A stretch of DNA of 64,000 nucleotides from Lentisphaerae bacterium GWF2_50_93 (GCA_001804815.1 MHBI01000010.1:1-64000); one strand, 5' to 3'. Positions 50,972 through 60,168 are shown, numbered from the stretch's first letter. Numbers and translations: made by a program. The notes: a model not told the origin generated them from the letters alone.

Positions 50972-53281
50972 ATGCTGAAAATAAAACACCTTTCCGTTTT
51001 ACTTATATTTTTCTTATCCTTCTTCCTGAACGCCCAGTCTCCGGAAATTGAGGAGATCCTGACACCTTCCGAAAAGGAGTGGCTGAAGAAGCATCCAACC
51101 ATGCGCCTCGGAGTGGATTCATCGAGCTATTTCCGGGGCGTGATGGACGAGAAGGGCAATTATGTCGGGATGGGCGCCGATTATGTCCGCATGCTTGAAA
51201 AGAAGACAGGGGTTTCATTCAAGCCTGAGCTCAGTCCGACCTGGAGCCGGATCATAGAAAAGGCAAAGTCACGGGAAATAGACGTGATTCCAATAATCGC
51301 CTCAACTCCAGAAAGGGAGGCATTCCTCAATTTTTCAGACTCCATTGTCGAAATGCCAAACGTAATAATAACCAGGAAAAACAATTCCGACATCAAAAGC
51401 ATCGGTGACCTGGATGGAAAAACAGTTTCCATAAACAAGGATTATGTAGTCCATGAATGGGTGGCGAAGAATTATCCTCTGATAATATTGCGCCCAAAGA
51501 CGGACACGGAGCAAGGACTCAAGGCAGTAGCCATCGGAGAAGTCGACGCCTATATCGGCGATCTTGCAACAGCGGTCCATGCCATAAACCATCTCTACCT
51601 GCCCGACATGAAAATTGCCGCAGAAATACCTTTCCTGGTAAAGTGGGGCATAGCCGTACGCGAGGACTGGCCGGAATTCATCCCAATACTCAACAAGGCC
51701 ATTTCCAGAATCACTCCTGAAGAAAACGCCATAATACTGAACAAATGGACGACCATCCACAAAGGAATGGAAATCAAAGAATTTTTAATGTATTTAATTC
51801 CTGCTGTTATTGCCGTGGCGCTTCTCACCCTCATGTTTTCGAATCTTCGATTGAGGAAGGAAGTTTCCAAAAGGAAAAAAGCCGAAGAGACCCTGCACAT
51901 CGAGATGGCCAGGAGGGAACAGATAGAACACTACCGGCTTCTTTCCATCGAGGTTCTCAAGATACTGAACGAACCGACGGACTTCAGCCTTTCCCTGGCA
52001 CGTGTCATCTCCCTGATCAAGAAACATACTGGATCCGATGCCATCGGAATCCGCCTCAACAGCGGAGAGGATTTCCCATATTTTGTCCAGGATGGATTCT
52101 CCCGCGATTTTCTGCTGAAGGAAAATACCCTGGCAGCGCATGGACAGGACGGAGGCATCTGCAGGAGCAGCGACGGCACTGTGAAACTGGAATGCACCTG
52201 CGGCCTGGTAATTTCCGGCAGGACGGATCCTTCCAACCCGCTTTTCACAGCAGGCGGGAGCTTCTGGACGAATGATTCGCATCTTCTTCTGGATCTTCCA
52301 CCAGATGCGGATCCAAGGATCAATCCACGGAACCAGTGCATTCATGATGGATATTCCTCAGTCGCCCTTGTCCCTATCCGCGCAACGCATAAGATCGTCG
52401 GGCTGCTTCATCTCAACGCACGAGACAAATGCAGGTTCACTCTCGAAGCCATCCAGTCCCTTGAGCTGCTCTCAACCCATATCGGAGAGGCGTTGATCCG
52501 GAACATGGATGAAAAAGAACACCGTCTTGATGAAGCCAGGCTCGAAAGCCTTCATAGGATCTCCCAGTTCAAGGCAAAAAGCATACAGGAACTCCTTGAT
52601 TTCGCGCTTGAAGAGACGATTTCCCTGACAGGAAGCAAGATCGGATACATCTACCACTACAGCGAGGAGAAAAAGGAATTCATACTCAATACCTGGTCAA
52701 AGGATGTGATGAAGGAATGCACTGTCACCAATCCACAGACCTGCTACGAACTCGACAAGACAGGAGTATGGGGAGAGGCCGTCCGCCAGAGGAAGCCAAT
52801 CCTTATAAATGATTTCCCGGCGCAGCACCCCCTTAAGAAAGGATATCCGGAAGGACATGCCAAGTTGTATAAATTCCTGACCATCCCTGTTTTTGTTGAC
52901 GATAAGATTGTCGCCGTGGCGGCTGTTGCGAACAAGGAGACCGACTACGACCAGTCCGATGTAAGGCAGCTCAATCTGCTTATGGACACAGTATGGAAAT
53001 ACGTCGAACGCAAGGAGTCCGAGGCCGATAAGGAACTCCTGATAAAAGATCTGAAGAAAGCCCTGGCTGAAGTGAAAGTACTGGGAGCCCTGCTCCCAAT
53101 TTGCGCCAGCTGCAAGAAGATACGCGACGACAAGGGATATTGGGCGAATCTTGAAAGCTATCTTACCGAGCATACTGACACGCAGTTTTCGCACGGCATC
53201 TGTCCAGACTGCGCAAAAGCGCTTTATCCAGACCTGGTGGCTGAAATAGAAAAAATAGAGCAGGCGAACAAGAATACCTGA
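50972..53281 (+). CDS. Periplasmic-sensor / dual-GAF receptor with C-terminal four-cysteine module
   Basis: The ATG at 50972, one nucleotide after the HD-GYP stop, gives 769 residues. A signal peptide (about 1-21) precedes a family 3 solute-binding domain (about 30-265: LKKHPTMRLGVDSSSY, IPIIASTPEREAFLNFSDS, DLDGKTVSINKDYVVHEW). A membrane helix is at about 270-290. Two GAF-type domains follow (about 330-510 and 520-690). The last 60 residues carry CASCKKI (Cys711, Cys714) and HGICPDCAK. No kinase, GGDEF or response regulator is present, so its output is by the cysteine module or through a partner such as the coupled HD-GYP enzyme (inference). It is the end of the PNAG operon. Confidence 0.85.
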   Translation: MLKIKHLSVLLIFFLSFFLNAQSPEIEEILTPSEKEWLKKHPTMRLGVDSSSYFRGVMDEKGNYVGMGADYVRMLEKKTGVSFKPELSPTWSRIIEKAKSREIDVIPIIASTPEREAFLNFSDSIVEMPNVIITRKNNSDIKSIGDLDGKTVSINKDYVVHEWVAKNYPLIILRPKTDTEQGLKAVAIGEVDAYIGDLATAVHAINHLYLPDMKIAAEIPFLVKWGIAVREDWPEFIPILNKAISRITPEENAIILNKWTTIHKGMEIKEFLMYLIPAVIAVALLTLMFSNLRLRKEVSKRKKAEETLHIEMARREQIEHYRLLSIEVLKILNEPTDFSLSLARVISLIKKHTGSDAIGIRLNSGEDFPYFVQDGFSRDFLLKENTLAAHGQDGGICRSSDGTVKLECTCGLVISGRTDPSNPLFTAGGSFWTNDSHLLLDLPPDADPRINPRNQCIHDGYSSVALVPIRATHKIVGLLHLNARDKCRFTLEAIQSLELLSTHIGEALIRNMDEKEHRLDEARLESLHRISQFKAKSIQELLDFALEETISLTGSKIGYIYHYSEEKKEFILNTWSKDVMKECTVTNPQTCYELDKTGVWGEAVRQRKPILINDFPAQHPLKKGYPEGHAKLYKFLTIPVFVDDKIVAVAAVANKETDYDQSDVRQLNLLMDTVWKYVERKESEADKELLIKDLKKALAEVKVLGALLPICASCKKIRDDKGYWANLESYLTEHTDTQFSHGICPDCAKALYPDLVAEIEKIEQANKNT

Positions 53282-53354
53282 TAATTCTCTACAGCTCAAT
53301 CATCGTAATCTCCGGTCTGCAGAAGAATCTGACTGGAATGAAATATGTCCCTAT

Positions 53355-53380
53355 ATGATTTCTGCCTAGGCAGAAATCAT
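53355..53380 (-). terminator. Perfect palindrome between converging genes
   Basis: ATGATTTCTGCCT and AGGCAGAAATCAT are perfect 13-base complements. The site overlaps the trpF stop codon (53366-53368) and lies between the end of the PNAG operon and trpF, so it may end transcription from both sides. Confidence 0.55.
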
Positions 53381-54037
53381 TTCCATCCAGGCTTTTTTGG
53401 CGTTGACCGAAAAGTTAAGGCATAGCTTGGTATTGCGGCTGCCATCAGGATTCTTGAGTCCGCTGTTGGCATCGACTCCATATGGTTTTACAATTCCAAT
53501 CGCTTCGGCCACATTGTCTGGATTAAGTCCTCCGGCAAGGATGACTGGAACAGGCGAATTTCTCACGATTTCGGCGCTCAGCTGCCAGTCATGGGTCTGG
53601 CCTGTCCCTCCCACCTGCCCGGTGGTCATGTTGTAGCTGTCGAGAAGAACTGCATCAATGTACGGATAATATGCGTCAAGTGACGGAACCATTGCGCTCT
53701 TGATCACGTGTACCGCGTAAATTATCTTCCCGCTCTTGGGGAGGGCGTCGCATATTTTCCTGACTTCCTCCGGAGAGCTTCCGCCATGAAGCTGAAGGGT
53801 GGTGACATCCGTCTTCTTCACTATGTCCAGGATGGATTCGGCATCTGCCAGATGGGTGACTATGACAGGAGTGATGAAAGGCGTCAGGAGCTCCGCCAGC
53901 CTGGCAGCGGTGCTCGGAAGGATGAAATCAGTCGAGGCATGAACCTGTCCGACCAGCAATCCGGCGGCATCAGCCCCGGATTTTATGACTGCGAACACAT
54001 CGGTCTCTGTTTTTATCCCGCAGATTTTGACTCTCAT
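53366..54037 (-). CDS. trpF: Phosphoribosylanthranilate isomerase
   Basis: The ATG at 54037 has GGAGG 6 nt upstream, giving 223 residues; the frame is open for 81 nt further but without such a site. It catalyses the third step of tryptophan synthesis. MRVKICGIKTETDVFAV (with the catalytic Cys), VTTLQLHGG, VILAGGLNPDNVAEAI, and GVDANSGLKN are the family motifs. No other trp gene is adjacent, so it is an isolated trpF. The GVDANSG form is a slight variant of the common GVDVSSG. Confidence 0.93.
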   Translation of the reverse strand: MRVKICGIKTETDVFAVIKSGADAAGLLVGQVHASTDFILPSTAARLAELLTPFITPVIVTHLADAESILDIVKKTDVTTLQLHGGSSPEEVRKICDALPKSGKIIYAVHVIKSAMVPSLDAYYPYIDAVLLDSYNMTTGQVGGTGQTHDWQLSAEIVRNSPVPVILAGGLNPDNVAEAIGIVKPYGVDANSGLKNPDGSRNTKLCLNFSVNAKKAWMEMISA

Positions 54038-54118
54038 TTCAAACCTCCGTTTTTCCATCTTGGAGGCAATGGCAAAACTGCCTCTTTCGAACATTCTTAA
54101 AGGAACGCCGACCTGCAA

Positions 54119-54838
54119 TCAGCTCATTGAATCAAGACATGCCGCTATCCCGCGCAACGTGAAATCCCCGCCTCCATTTTTCATCCCAGGGATGTTCCTG
54201 ACAAAATATCCAGCGTCGCCTCCGACCGCCAGGATGCTGCATTTCTTAAAGCCCGCCTCCTTTATGATTCCGGCTATCACTTCCTTCACGGAACCGATTA
54301 CAGCAAGATCCGTTCCACTCAGAATCGCAGATATGGTGTTTTTCCCAAGAGCCTTCGGCTTCCTCTGTGAAATGGACACCAGCGGAAGCTGTGCGGTAAA
54401 GTCGTTGAGGGATTTCCTGAGCAGCATCCTTCCCGGAAGTATTGCGCCACCAAGGAATTCATCCTTCGAATTGACCGCGTCAACCGTGATGGCTGTTCCG
54501 CAGTCCACGATGATGGCTGGAAGCTTTGCGAATCTCGCAGCGGCCACGGCGTTGGCGATCCTGTCGGCTCCCAGGGTGGAGGAATCGACTTTTTTCAGGC
54601 TTACCGGAAGCTTAGAACTCCGTCCGATCCATTGAATATTCTTCCTTTTGAGAATCTTCCTGGCCTCCGGGACAACCGTGGAGGCTATGGCAGGACAATC
54701 AGGATCCTGCAGGAAAGGAAGTTTCTTCCTGGACAGGAGATCCTTGGTCGGGAAATATCTGATGTCATGGATTTTTCCATCGGAAAATATTCCATATTGG
54801 ATTCTCGTATTTCCTACGTTCATGACTAGTAGCTTCAT
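54119..54838 (-). CDS. coaX: Type III pantothenate kinase
   Basis: A 239-residue protein that phosphorylates pantothenate, the first step of CoA synthesis. VMNVGNTRIQYGIF at residues 5-18 is the ATP-binding ASKHA motif, GADRIANAVAAAR is the pantothenate-site motif, and VDCGTAITVDAV is the second phosphate loop. Type III enzymes replace CoaA in many anaerobes. It lies 81 nt upstream of trpF on the same strand. The coaD gene elsewhere in this window supplies a later step of the pathway. Confidence 0.95.
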   Translation of the reverse strand: MKLLVMNVGNTRIQYGIFSDGKIHDIRYFPTKDLLSRKKLPFLQDPDCPAIASTVVPEARKILKRKNIQWIGRSSKLPVSLKKVDSSTLGADRIANAVAAARFAKLPAIIVDCGTAITVDAVNSKDEFLGGAILPGRMLLRKSLNDFTAQLPLVSISQRKPKALGKNTISAILSGTDLAVIGSVKEVIAGIIKEAGFKKCSILAVGGDAGYFVRNIPGMKNGGGDFTLRGIAACLDSMS

Positions 54839-54854
54839 TATGCATTCCCTTGGG

Positions 54855-55078
54855 CTATCATGCCGCCGCCCTGCGGGGGCTTGTCATTTTCCTCTTCCAC
54901 ATTTCCCCACGCTTACGCATGGGGCTATAATATACCGCCCTTGACGGGCTCAATACACTTATTGGCGCTTGCTGCAAAAAGCCTCGTAGAGGCGACATGT
55001 TTTAGCCCCGGGTGCAAACCTGGGGTTTTATAGATCAACAAACAAATCCATAGCCCCCGCAGGGAGGCGGCATAAATA
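54855..55078 (+). repeat. Intergenic repeat with outer inverted ends
   Basis: TGCCGCCGCCCTGCGGGGGC near 54860 is matched in inverse by GCCCCCGCAGGGAGGCGGCA near 55053-55072. Between them lie smaller hairpins (CCCCACGCTTACGCATGGGG and CCCCGGGTGCAAACCTGGGG). No reading frame is convincing. It resembles the other repeat elements in that it fills a gene-free gap. Confidence 0.5.
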
Positions 55079-55094
55079 TATCCGCGAAAATAAA

Positions 55095-55361
55095 TCAGTT
55101 GTTCCTGTACTTCATCGTCAGAGTCATATCGGCGGCGACCAGCAACGCATTCATCATGTAGAGATAAATGACATAGTCATTGCAGTTGAGGGACTTGTGG
55201 ATTATTCCTGCAACATATCCCAGGAGGACGATACCCAGGAAATACATGCTCTTCCCCCTCGAAACCTTGGTCTTCCACAGTCGCCATATTGAAAACGGCC
55301 AGGCCGCACCAAAGCATATCAGCATCAAGGCTTCAAAAATTGTCGTAGTATCAAATATCAC
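55095..55361 (-). CDS. Small multi-pass membrane protein
   Basis: An 88-residue protein starting at GTG that overlaps the upstream HTH gene by 4 nt (GTGA). It has three hydrophobic stretches (ALMLICFGAAWPFSIWRLW, MYFLGIVLLGYVAGII, YVIYLYMMNALLVAAD). The spacing, with KTKVSRGKS between the first two, recalls PQ-loop/SemiSWEET-like small transporters. I recall similar proteins as conserved hypotheticals in anaerobes. It is coupled to the HTH-membrane protein and ribF. Confidence 0.75.
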   Translation of the reverse strand: MIFDTTTIFEALMLICFGAAWPFSIWRLWKTKVSRGKSMYFLGIVLLGYVAGIIHKSLNCNDYVIYLYMMNALLVAADMTLTMKYRNN

Positions 55362-56287
55362 TTCGGATTCTCCTTGGGTTCAGGCTGTGGTTCGGCGGGT
55401 TTTTCCTGTACGGCCTCGGCTTCAACCGGTTTCTCAGCAGCCTTTTTCAGCTGTTTCTCCTGATCGTCGGCCTGCTTCTGTATGGCAGCCTGCAGCTGGG
55501 CCAGCTTCTCCCTGTCCTGCCTCGCATTTTCAAGCTCCTTCAGGAGATTGAGCTTCTCCTCGGCGAACTTGTTCTTGAGGTCGATCATTTCCGTAGCCCT
55601 GGAAGTTTCGGAATCCCTGAGTTCCTTGGCCTGTTTCTCAAGACCCGACTCAAGCTTCAATATCTCATTCTCCTTTTCACGGATGGCCGTCTTGTTTGCA
55701 TTCATCTGCTCCTGGGCGGTCTTCAGGTCATTGAGATATGTCCTGTTATCAAGGAGGATTCTCTGGTTCTCGGTATAGGACGTCTCGATTTTCAGATAGA
55801 AGAAGCATCCTGCCGCCACCAATGCGAAAAACAGGATTATGACGACGGCGAACCAGAGGTTGGCCCTTGCAGCGTTTGCCGCGTTGACCTTCTCCATCTC
55901 CTCGATCCTGCGGTTCATCTCAAGGAGCGTGTTCTTGATCGTCTCGCCCATTTCCGTCATGGATTTCCTGAGGACAAGGCTCGTCGAGTCGGATTCTTCC
56001 GGTTCGAGACCTTCGCCTTCGTGCTGCTCCTTGTCTGAAACCTCACCATGCACCGGATGGCGCTTTGCAAGCTCCTCCTCGATGTCGAACGAGGAAAGCC
56101 CCTTGTTCCTCAATTCCGAGATCTCCTTCAGGACGCTGACGGACGAGTCGGTATATACTTTCCTCTTCCCCTGTATCTTGTAGTCGATATAGGAGGAATA
56201 TCTTACAAGCCAGTCGGTCACGGTCGTGCGCGGCACATTCAGGACCTCGGCAAGCTCTATGACCGTATATTTCTTGGTATCGCTCAT
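55358..56287 (-). CDS. MerR-like HTH protein with membrane helix and coiled coil
   Basis: The ATG at 56287 overlaps the ribF stop (ATGA), giving 309 residues. Residues 7-75 form a MerR-like winged helix (YTVIELAEVLNVPRTTVTDWL, GKRKVYTDSSVSVLKEI). Residues 75-140 are acidic and then helical. A membrane helix lies at about 143-165 (NLWFAVVIILFFALVAAGCFF). Residues 170-290 form a long coiled coil, and the end is Pro/Glu-rich. It would place a DNA-binding domain in the cytoplasm and a coiled coil outside. This layout recalls RacA-like or membrane-tethered regulators. Its function is unknown. Confidence 0.82.
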   Translation of the reverse strand: MSDTKKYTVIELAEVLNVPRTTVTDWLVRYSSYIDYKIQGKRKVYTDSSVSVLKEISELRNKGLSSFDIEEELAKRHPVHGEVSDKEQHEGEGLEPEESDSTSLVLRKSMTEMGETIKNTLLEMNRRIEEMEKVNAANAARANLWFAVVIILFFALVAAGCFFYLKIETSYTENQRILLDNRTYLNDLKTAQEQMNANKTAIREKENEILKLESGLEKQAKELRDSETSRATEMIDLKNKFAEEKLNLLKELENARQDREKLAQLQAAIQKQADDQEKQLKKAAEKPVEAEAVQEKPAEPQPEPKENPK

Positions 56288-57258
56288 TGCTTCTTTTCCT
56301 TTTTCAATATTTCCCTGATCTTCTCTATGTCGCTTTTGATCTGCCATTTCAAAGTTTCAACCGATGAAAAACAGAGTTCAGCCCTTATATATTTCAAGAA
56401 TTCTATTTCAAGAGGCCTACCATATATCATCTCAGCGAATCCGTCCATCAAATGCGCTTCTATGAGCAGGTTTGACGGATTCTTGTGCTTGAAAGTCGGG
56501 GCTGTGCCAATCGAAATGGCCGCTGGATACCTGGCTCCACCGAAAACAGCATATCCGGCATAGACCCCCCTGGGTGGAATTATGCCATGGGACACCGAAA
56601 GATTCGCAGTCGGACAGTCCAGGACTTTTGTACCTATGTTCTCGCCATGCTCGACTTTGCCGGACAAGCTGTACGGCCTGCCAAGCATCTTGTTCGCTGC
56701 ATCCAGAAGCCCCCCTGTCACAGCCCTTCTTATCGAGGTGCTGCTGACAGGATGCCCGTCCATCAGAAGCTCCTCCACTGCGGAAAACCTGATGCCCTGA
56801 TTATTTGCAAACTTGTCAAGGGTATGAATGTTCCCTTTCCCACCCGCCCCGAAACGCCATTTTTTCCCGACGCAGATACCGCAGAGCTTGACGTCTGGCG
56901 AATACAGGCAGTCCTGCAGGAAAGTCTCGGCGTCATCGTTTGCAAACTCCCTGGTGAACGGGAAAGTGATGACAGTCCTTATTCCAAACTCATTTATGAT
57001 CTGTATTTTCTTTTCCTGGGAGACGATGAGAAGCGGAGGTTCTTTGGGATTGAGCACCTGCCGCGGATGAGGATAGAATGTAAGCACGGCCGGAACTGAA
57101 TCCGTCTCCCTGGCAATCTTCAGCAGCTCCTTCAGGAGCTGCTGATGCCCCAGATGCACGCCGTCAAAGACTCCGATTGCGACGGAAACCCTCTTAATCC
57201 CGTGCTGGACAAGGGACTCCAAAGAGGATGCATTGATGCAATTTCTTATTGTTTCCAT
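56284..57258 (-). CDS. ribF: Bifunctional riboflavin kinase / FAD synthetase
   Basis: A 324-residue protein of usual length. The N-terminal FMN adenylyltransferase domain has SVAIGVFDGVHLGHQQLL (GxFDGxHxGH) and STSIRRAV. The C-terminal riboflavin kinase domain has YSLSGKVEHGENIGTKVLDCPTANL with the P-T-A-N motif and GVYAGYAV. It makes FMN and then FAD. No FMN riboswitch was seen upstream. It is translationally coupled to an HTH-membrane protein and a small membrane protein. Confidence 0.95.
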   Translation of the reverse strand: METIRNCINASSLESLVQHGIKRVSVAIGVFDGVHLGHQQLLKELLKIARETDSVPAVLTFYPHPRQVLNPKEPPLLIVSQEKKIQIINEFGIRTVITFPFTREFANDDAETFLQDCLYSPDVKLCGICVGKKWRFGAGGKGNIHTLDKFANNQGIRFSAVEELLMDGHPVSSTSIRRAVTGGLLDAANKMLGRPYSLSGKVEHGENIGTKVLDCPTANLSVSHGIIPPRGVYAGYAVFGGARYPAAISIGTAPTFKHKNPSNLLIEAHLMDGFAEMIYGRPLEIEFLKYIRAELCFSSVETLKWQIKSDIEKIREILKKEKKQ

Positions 57259-57386
57259 AATTTTCTAATAAATTTAAATGTAACCCGTAAAGTTAAAAGA
57301 TTTTCATGGAAAGTCAATGGTTGAAAGGACTTTGCAATGGATTTTGAATATCTTCCGTCTATTGGATTATACACCCCGGCATATGC

Positions 57387-58748
57387 TCATCTCTCAATCC
57401 TGACCGAGAAGTCCTCTCCTTTGGAAAAGCCATTGTTCGCTCCGGAGTTCCCGTCGTCATCTTGACCATCCGCCCCGCTGCCATAGGCAATAAATCCCTT
57501 TTCTGTCTTTTTATAATGTACAGTTTTCCCGTCGAGGGGATCAACAGGTATGGATGCCATGTATTCCGGCACCAGCAAGGAAGAATCCTCAGGCAGTTTC
57601 CCGTTTTTCATCCGATACGCCTCCACCGCCGCTGCAACCCGCATGACCCTCGCCCGGGAAACCAGGAGGATTTTCTTGTCGGCTATCGAACAGAGGTGCG
57701 GCATGTATATCCTGGCGGCGAACAGATAGCAGGGAAGATGCTTTATCCTCTCATCGATCTTATTCATGCCCACCATGATGTTTTCAGGTTTTTCATTTGC
57801 AAGGTCAATCAGCTCCGAGAGCATTCCAATGCAGGAAATATTGTTCACCTGCCTCAGGCATGTCACATCGAAAAGGAAGAACACTGTTTTCTTCAGGAAT
57901 GGGCTCTTCCTGACAAATCCCGGAAAATCATATACGGCATATTCCATGAACTCCTCGAGATAGTATTCCGAAAGCACAAGGCTCCTTTCTCCGGCATAGG
58001 CTCGTCCAAGCGGTTTCATGTCCTCAAACCGTATGATCTCCTGACAGAGCAGCTTCAACTGTTTCTCGTCCAGCCCGCCTCTGGCAATAATTCTTTCGGA
58101 ATTGTCAAGGCCCATGTGCTGCAAGGCCATCTGTACAATGAAAGAATCAAGCAGGGGTTCGTCATCCAGGGACGAGGCAATCCTGCAGGAATCAATTACG
58201 GCTTCAAATGCCTTTGCGTTGTCCCCCTCAACTGCGCATACCAGCGCCTCCAGCTGGAGAAGCTTTGCCACCTGGCGCAGCTTTGAAAGATATGCCAGCG
58301 AGCGTTCGGGATCCTTTATCTCCACCGGAAACCTGCATGCATCCAATGCCGCCGCCTTGTGGATAAGTCCGAGCGCCTCTGCGTTTGCCAGAAGAAACTC
58401 CTTTGCGTTTTTCAGCAGGTCTTCTGAAAGAGAGGTTCCTGGTGGCGGAATTTGAGCGGAACCGAATATCACCATGTCCTTCTCATCGACATTTTCCGGC
58501 CGGCCTTTGAATTTCTTGAATGCTTCAAGATAGAGCATGGCGGCATTCTGTCCGGTGGGAGGTTCAACATACCATTCTTCCAGCTCCTCCGGACTCGATG
58601 GATAACCGGCATTGCGAATTTCGCACTCCCTGGAATGCACCTTGTATTCAAGAATGAGGAACCAGGAGAGATAGGAAACCGCAATAAAGAGGACAACCGC
58701 AAGAATAATCAGCAGCTTCTTGCTTTTGAATTTGTTAAGTTTTTCCAT
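57387..58748 (-). CDS. Membrane-anchored hypothetical protein (453 residues)
   Basis: A single N-terminal membrane helix (about 12-33, LLIILAVVLFIAVSYLSWFLI) anchors a large helical extracytoplasmic domain. Near the C-terminus, VMRVAAAVEAYRMKNGKLPE and VPEYMASIPVDPLDGKTVHYKK, then ADGQDDDGNSG, closely follow a C-terminal motif shared with type II secretion pseudopilins and many PVC hypotheticals (AVERYRxxxGxxPxSLxxL ... PxDPFxGxPLxYR). The family has no known function. The protein is probably periplasmic. It is transcribed alone upstream of the ribF set. Confidence 0.8.
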   Translation of the reverse strand: MEKLNKFKSKKLLIILAVVLFIAVSYLSWFLILEYKVHSRECEIRNAGYPSSPEELEEWYVEPPTGQNAAMLYLEAFKKFKGRPENVDEKDMVIFGSAQIPPPGTSLSEDLLKNAKEFLLANAEALGLIHKAAALDACRFPVEIKDPERSLAYLSKLRQVAKLLQLEALVCAVEGDNAKAFEAVIDSCRIASSLDDEPLLDSFIVQMALQHMGLDNSERIIARGGLDEKQLKLLCQEIIRFEDMKPLGRAYAGERSLVLSEYYLEEFMEYAVYDFPGFVRKSPFLKKTVFFLFDVTCLRQVNNISCIGMLSELIDLANEKPENIMVGMNKIDERIKHLPCYLFAARIYMPHLCSIADKKILLVSRARVMRVAAAVEAYRMKNGKLPEDSSLLVPEYMASIPVDPLDGKTVHYKKTEKGFIAYGSGADGQDDDGNSGANNGFSKGEDFSVRIER

Positions 58749-59145
58749 TTTCCCTCATTTAATTAGATGTTTTAAAATTAGCATATTCCACATAAAAGTA
58801 AATTATAGAGGTAATTGGACGAAATACTTACCCTCATTCGGAGGATTTGCGCGTTTTTTTAGTTCTCAAAGGAGCACCCCGAGCTCCTTACGGCCTCGGG
58901 GCTCTTGATGCCGACCTGAAGGCTTACCCGCCTTCGGAGCTTGTCGGACTTAGAGTTTTTCGACGGAGCAACTCGTGTTCGAACGTTCTTAACGGAACCT
59001 CGACAAGCCAAAGAACGCGCAAACATGCGCTACTACGAACAAATTCAGCTCTTCTTGAACTCATTTCTAAGTCCGGCATGCGCCTTCGGCGGCGCCATAG
59101 GCGGCCAGGGTCGGCGTTCCTTTTTCAATTAACAAACTCGGAGGA
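58749..59145 (+). other. Gene-free stretch, GC-rich with short inverted repeats
   Basis: A 397-bp gap. It starts AT-rich (promoter side of the hypothetical gene) and then becomes GC-rich with repeated CTTCGGAGC-like and GCACCCCGAGCTCC...CCTCGGGGCTC palindromes. Two short plus-strand frames (about 100 and 63 codons) cross it but resemble no family and have poor codon patterns. I see no confident gene. Confidence 0.5.
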
Positions 59146-60168
59146 ATGAAGAATAAAAATCCAGCAGCGACTTTAATTCCTCAAGATGTGTTGTATTTTA
59201 TCTACAACACAATGGAAAACAAACAATCATTTCATGAATATTTCAAAGAGCTCCGATCAAGGGAACGTATTTCCCTTAGGGGTTTCTGCAGGAAATCAGG
59301 AGCTGATCCTGCAAACATAAGCAGGATGGAACGCGGGCTGATGAGCCCGCCGAAAAGTATGGCAATCCTGGAAAGATATGCCGACGCTCTCGGCCTTGCA
59401 AAGTCCTCAGGCGAATGGATCCTGTTCTTCGACCTTGCAATGGCCGCCAAAGGCATCATACCCAGGGACATAATGTCAGATAAAAACCTTTCAAGCAGGC
59501 TGCCGGTCTTCTTCAGCAATTTGCGAAGGGGCAGCTACAGGACACCGGTTCCACGGAAAAGACTGGGGGTTTCCGAAGGCGTTTCGAGATATGCGGCCGC
59601 AGGAAAACTGGATTGCTTCATAATAGCAGGATCAAATGGGTCGGGGAAGACGACTTTCGCAAAGGAGTTCCTCCCGAATTATGCAGGCTGCACGAATTTC
59701 ATCAACCCCGATCTCATTGCTTCAGGGATTTCGCCTTTCAAGCCGGAAAACGCGGTTATCTCTTCAGGCCGCATCGTACTCCAGCAGATTTATGAGAATT
59801 CACTGTCAGGACGCAGCTTCTCCATTGAAACCACTCTTTCAGGCAGGACTTATTTCAATGTCTTTTCGGACCTAAAAGCCAGAGGCTATCAGCTGCATAT
59901 GTTCTACCTCTGGATACCAACACCTGACATGGCATTAAGGAGGATCAAGCAGCGCGTTGAAAATGGAGGACACAATGTCCCGTCAAATGATGTGCTTCGC
60001 AGGTTTGACAGGACTCTTTCCAACCTGTTCGGCATTTATCTCCCGATCATTGATTCCCTGAAGTTTTTAGACAACTCGCAGGAAACTCCAATACTCGTCT
60101 TTGATGAAAGCAACAGAAAGAGGAAAATAATAGATCATGAAAAATACAGCCAAATCAGAACCTATTGA
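59146..60168 (+). CDS. XRE-type HTH fused to a zeta-toxin-like kinase
   Basis: A 340-residue protein. An ATG at 59212 (MENKQSFHEYF) is an alternative that removes 22 residues; the first ATG has GGAGG unusually close. Residues about 27-110 form an XRE helix-turn-helix (SLRGFCRKSGADPANISRME, ILERYADALGL). From about 155, DCFIIAGSNGSGKTTFAKEF is the Walker A of zeta/AAA_33 kinases, with INPDLIASG, FSIETTLSG and MALRRIKQRVENGGHNVP as further motifs. Zeta kinases phosphorylate UDP-GlcNAc-type sugars and kill growing cells. An XRE domain in the same chain is unusual. The small gene that overlaps its end by 32 nt is the likely partner. Confidence 0.85.
   Translation: MKNKNPAATLIPQDVLYFIYNTMENKQSFHEYFKELRSRERISLRGFCRKSGADPANISRMERGLMSPPKSMAILERYADALGLAKSSGEWILFFDLAMAAKGIIPRDIMSDKNLSSRLPVFFSNLRRGSYRTPVPRKRLGVSEGVSRYAAAGKLDCFIIAGSNGSGKTTFAKEFLPNYAGCTNFINPDLIASGISPFKPENAVISSGRIVLQQIYENSLSGRSFSIETTLSGRTYFNVFSDLKARGYQLHMFYLWIPTPDMALRRIKQRVENGGHNVPSNDVLRRFDRTLSNLFGIYLPIIDSLKFLDNSQETPILVFDESNRKRKIIDHEKYSQIRTY

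Noticed and set aside
56284..57400. FMN riboswitch upstream of ribF
   Set aside because: The 128-bp leader is short and AT-rich and does not show the conserved multi-helix RFN element.
58847..59149. Overlapping plus-strand frames of 100 and 63 codons before the XRE-zeta gene
   Set aside because: Their composition follows the GC-rich repeats in this stretch, they overlap one another in different frames, and no domain or ribosome site supports them.
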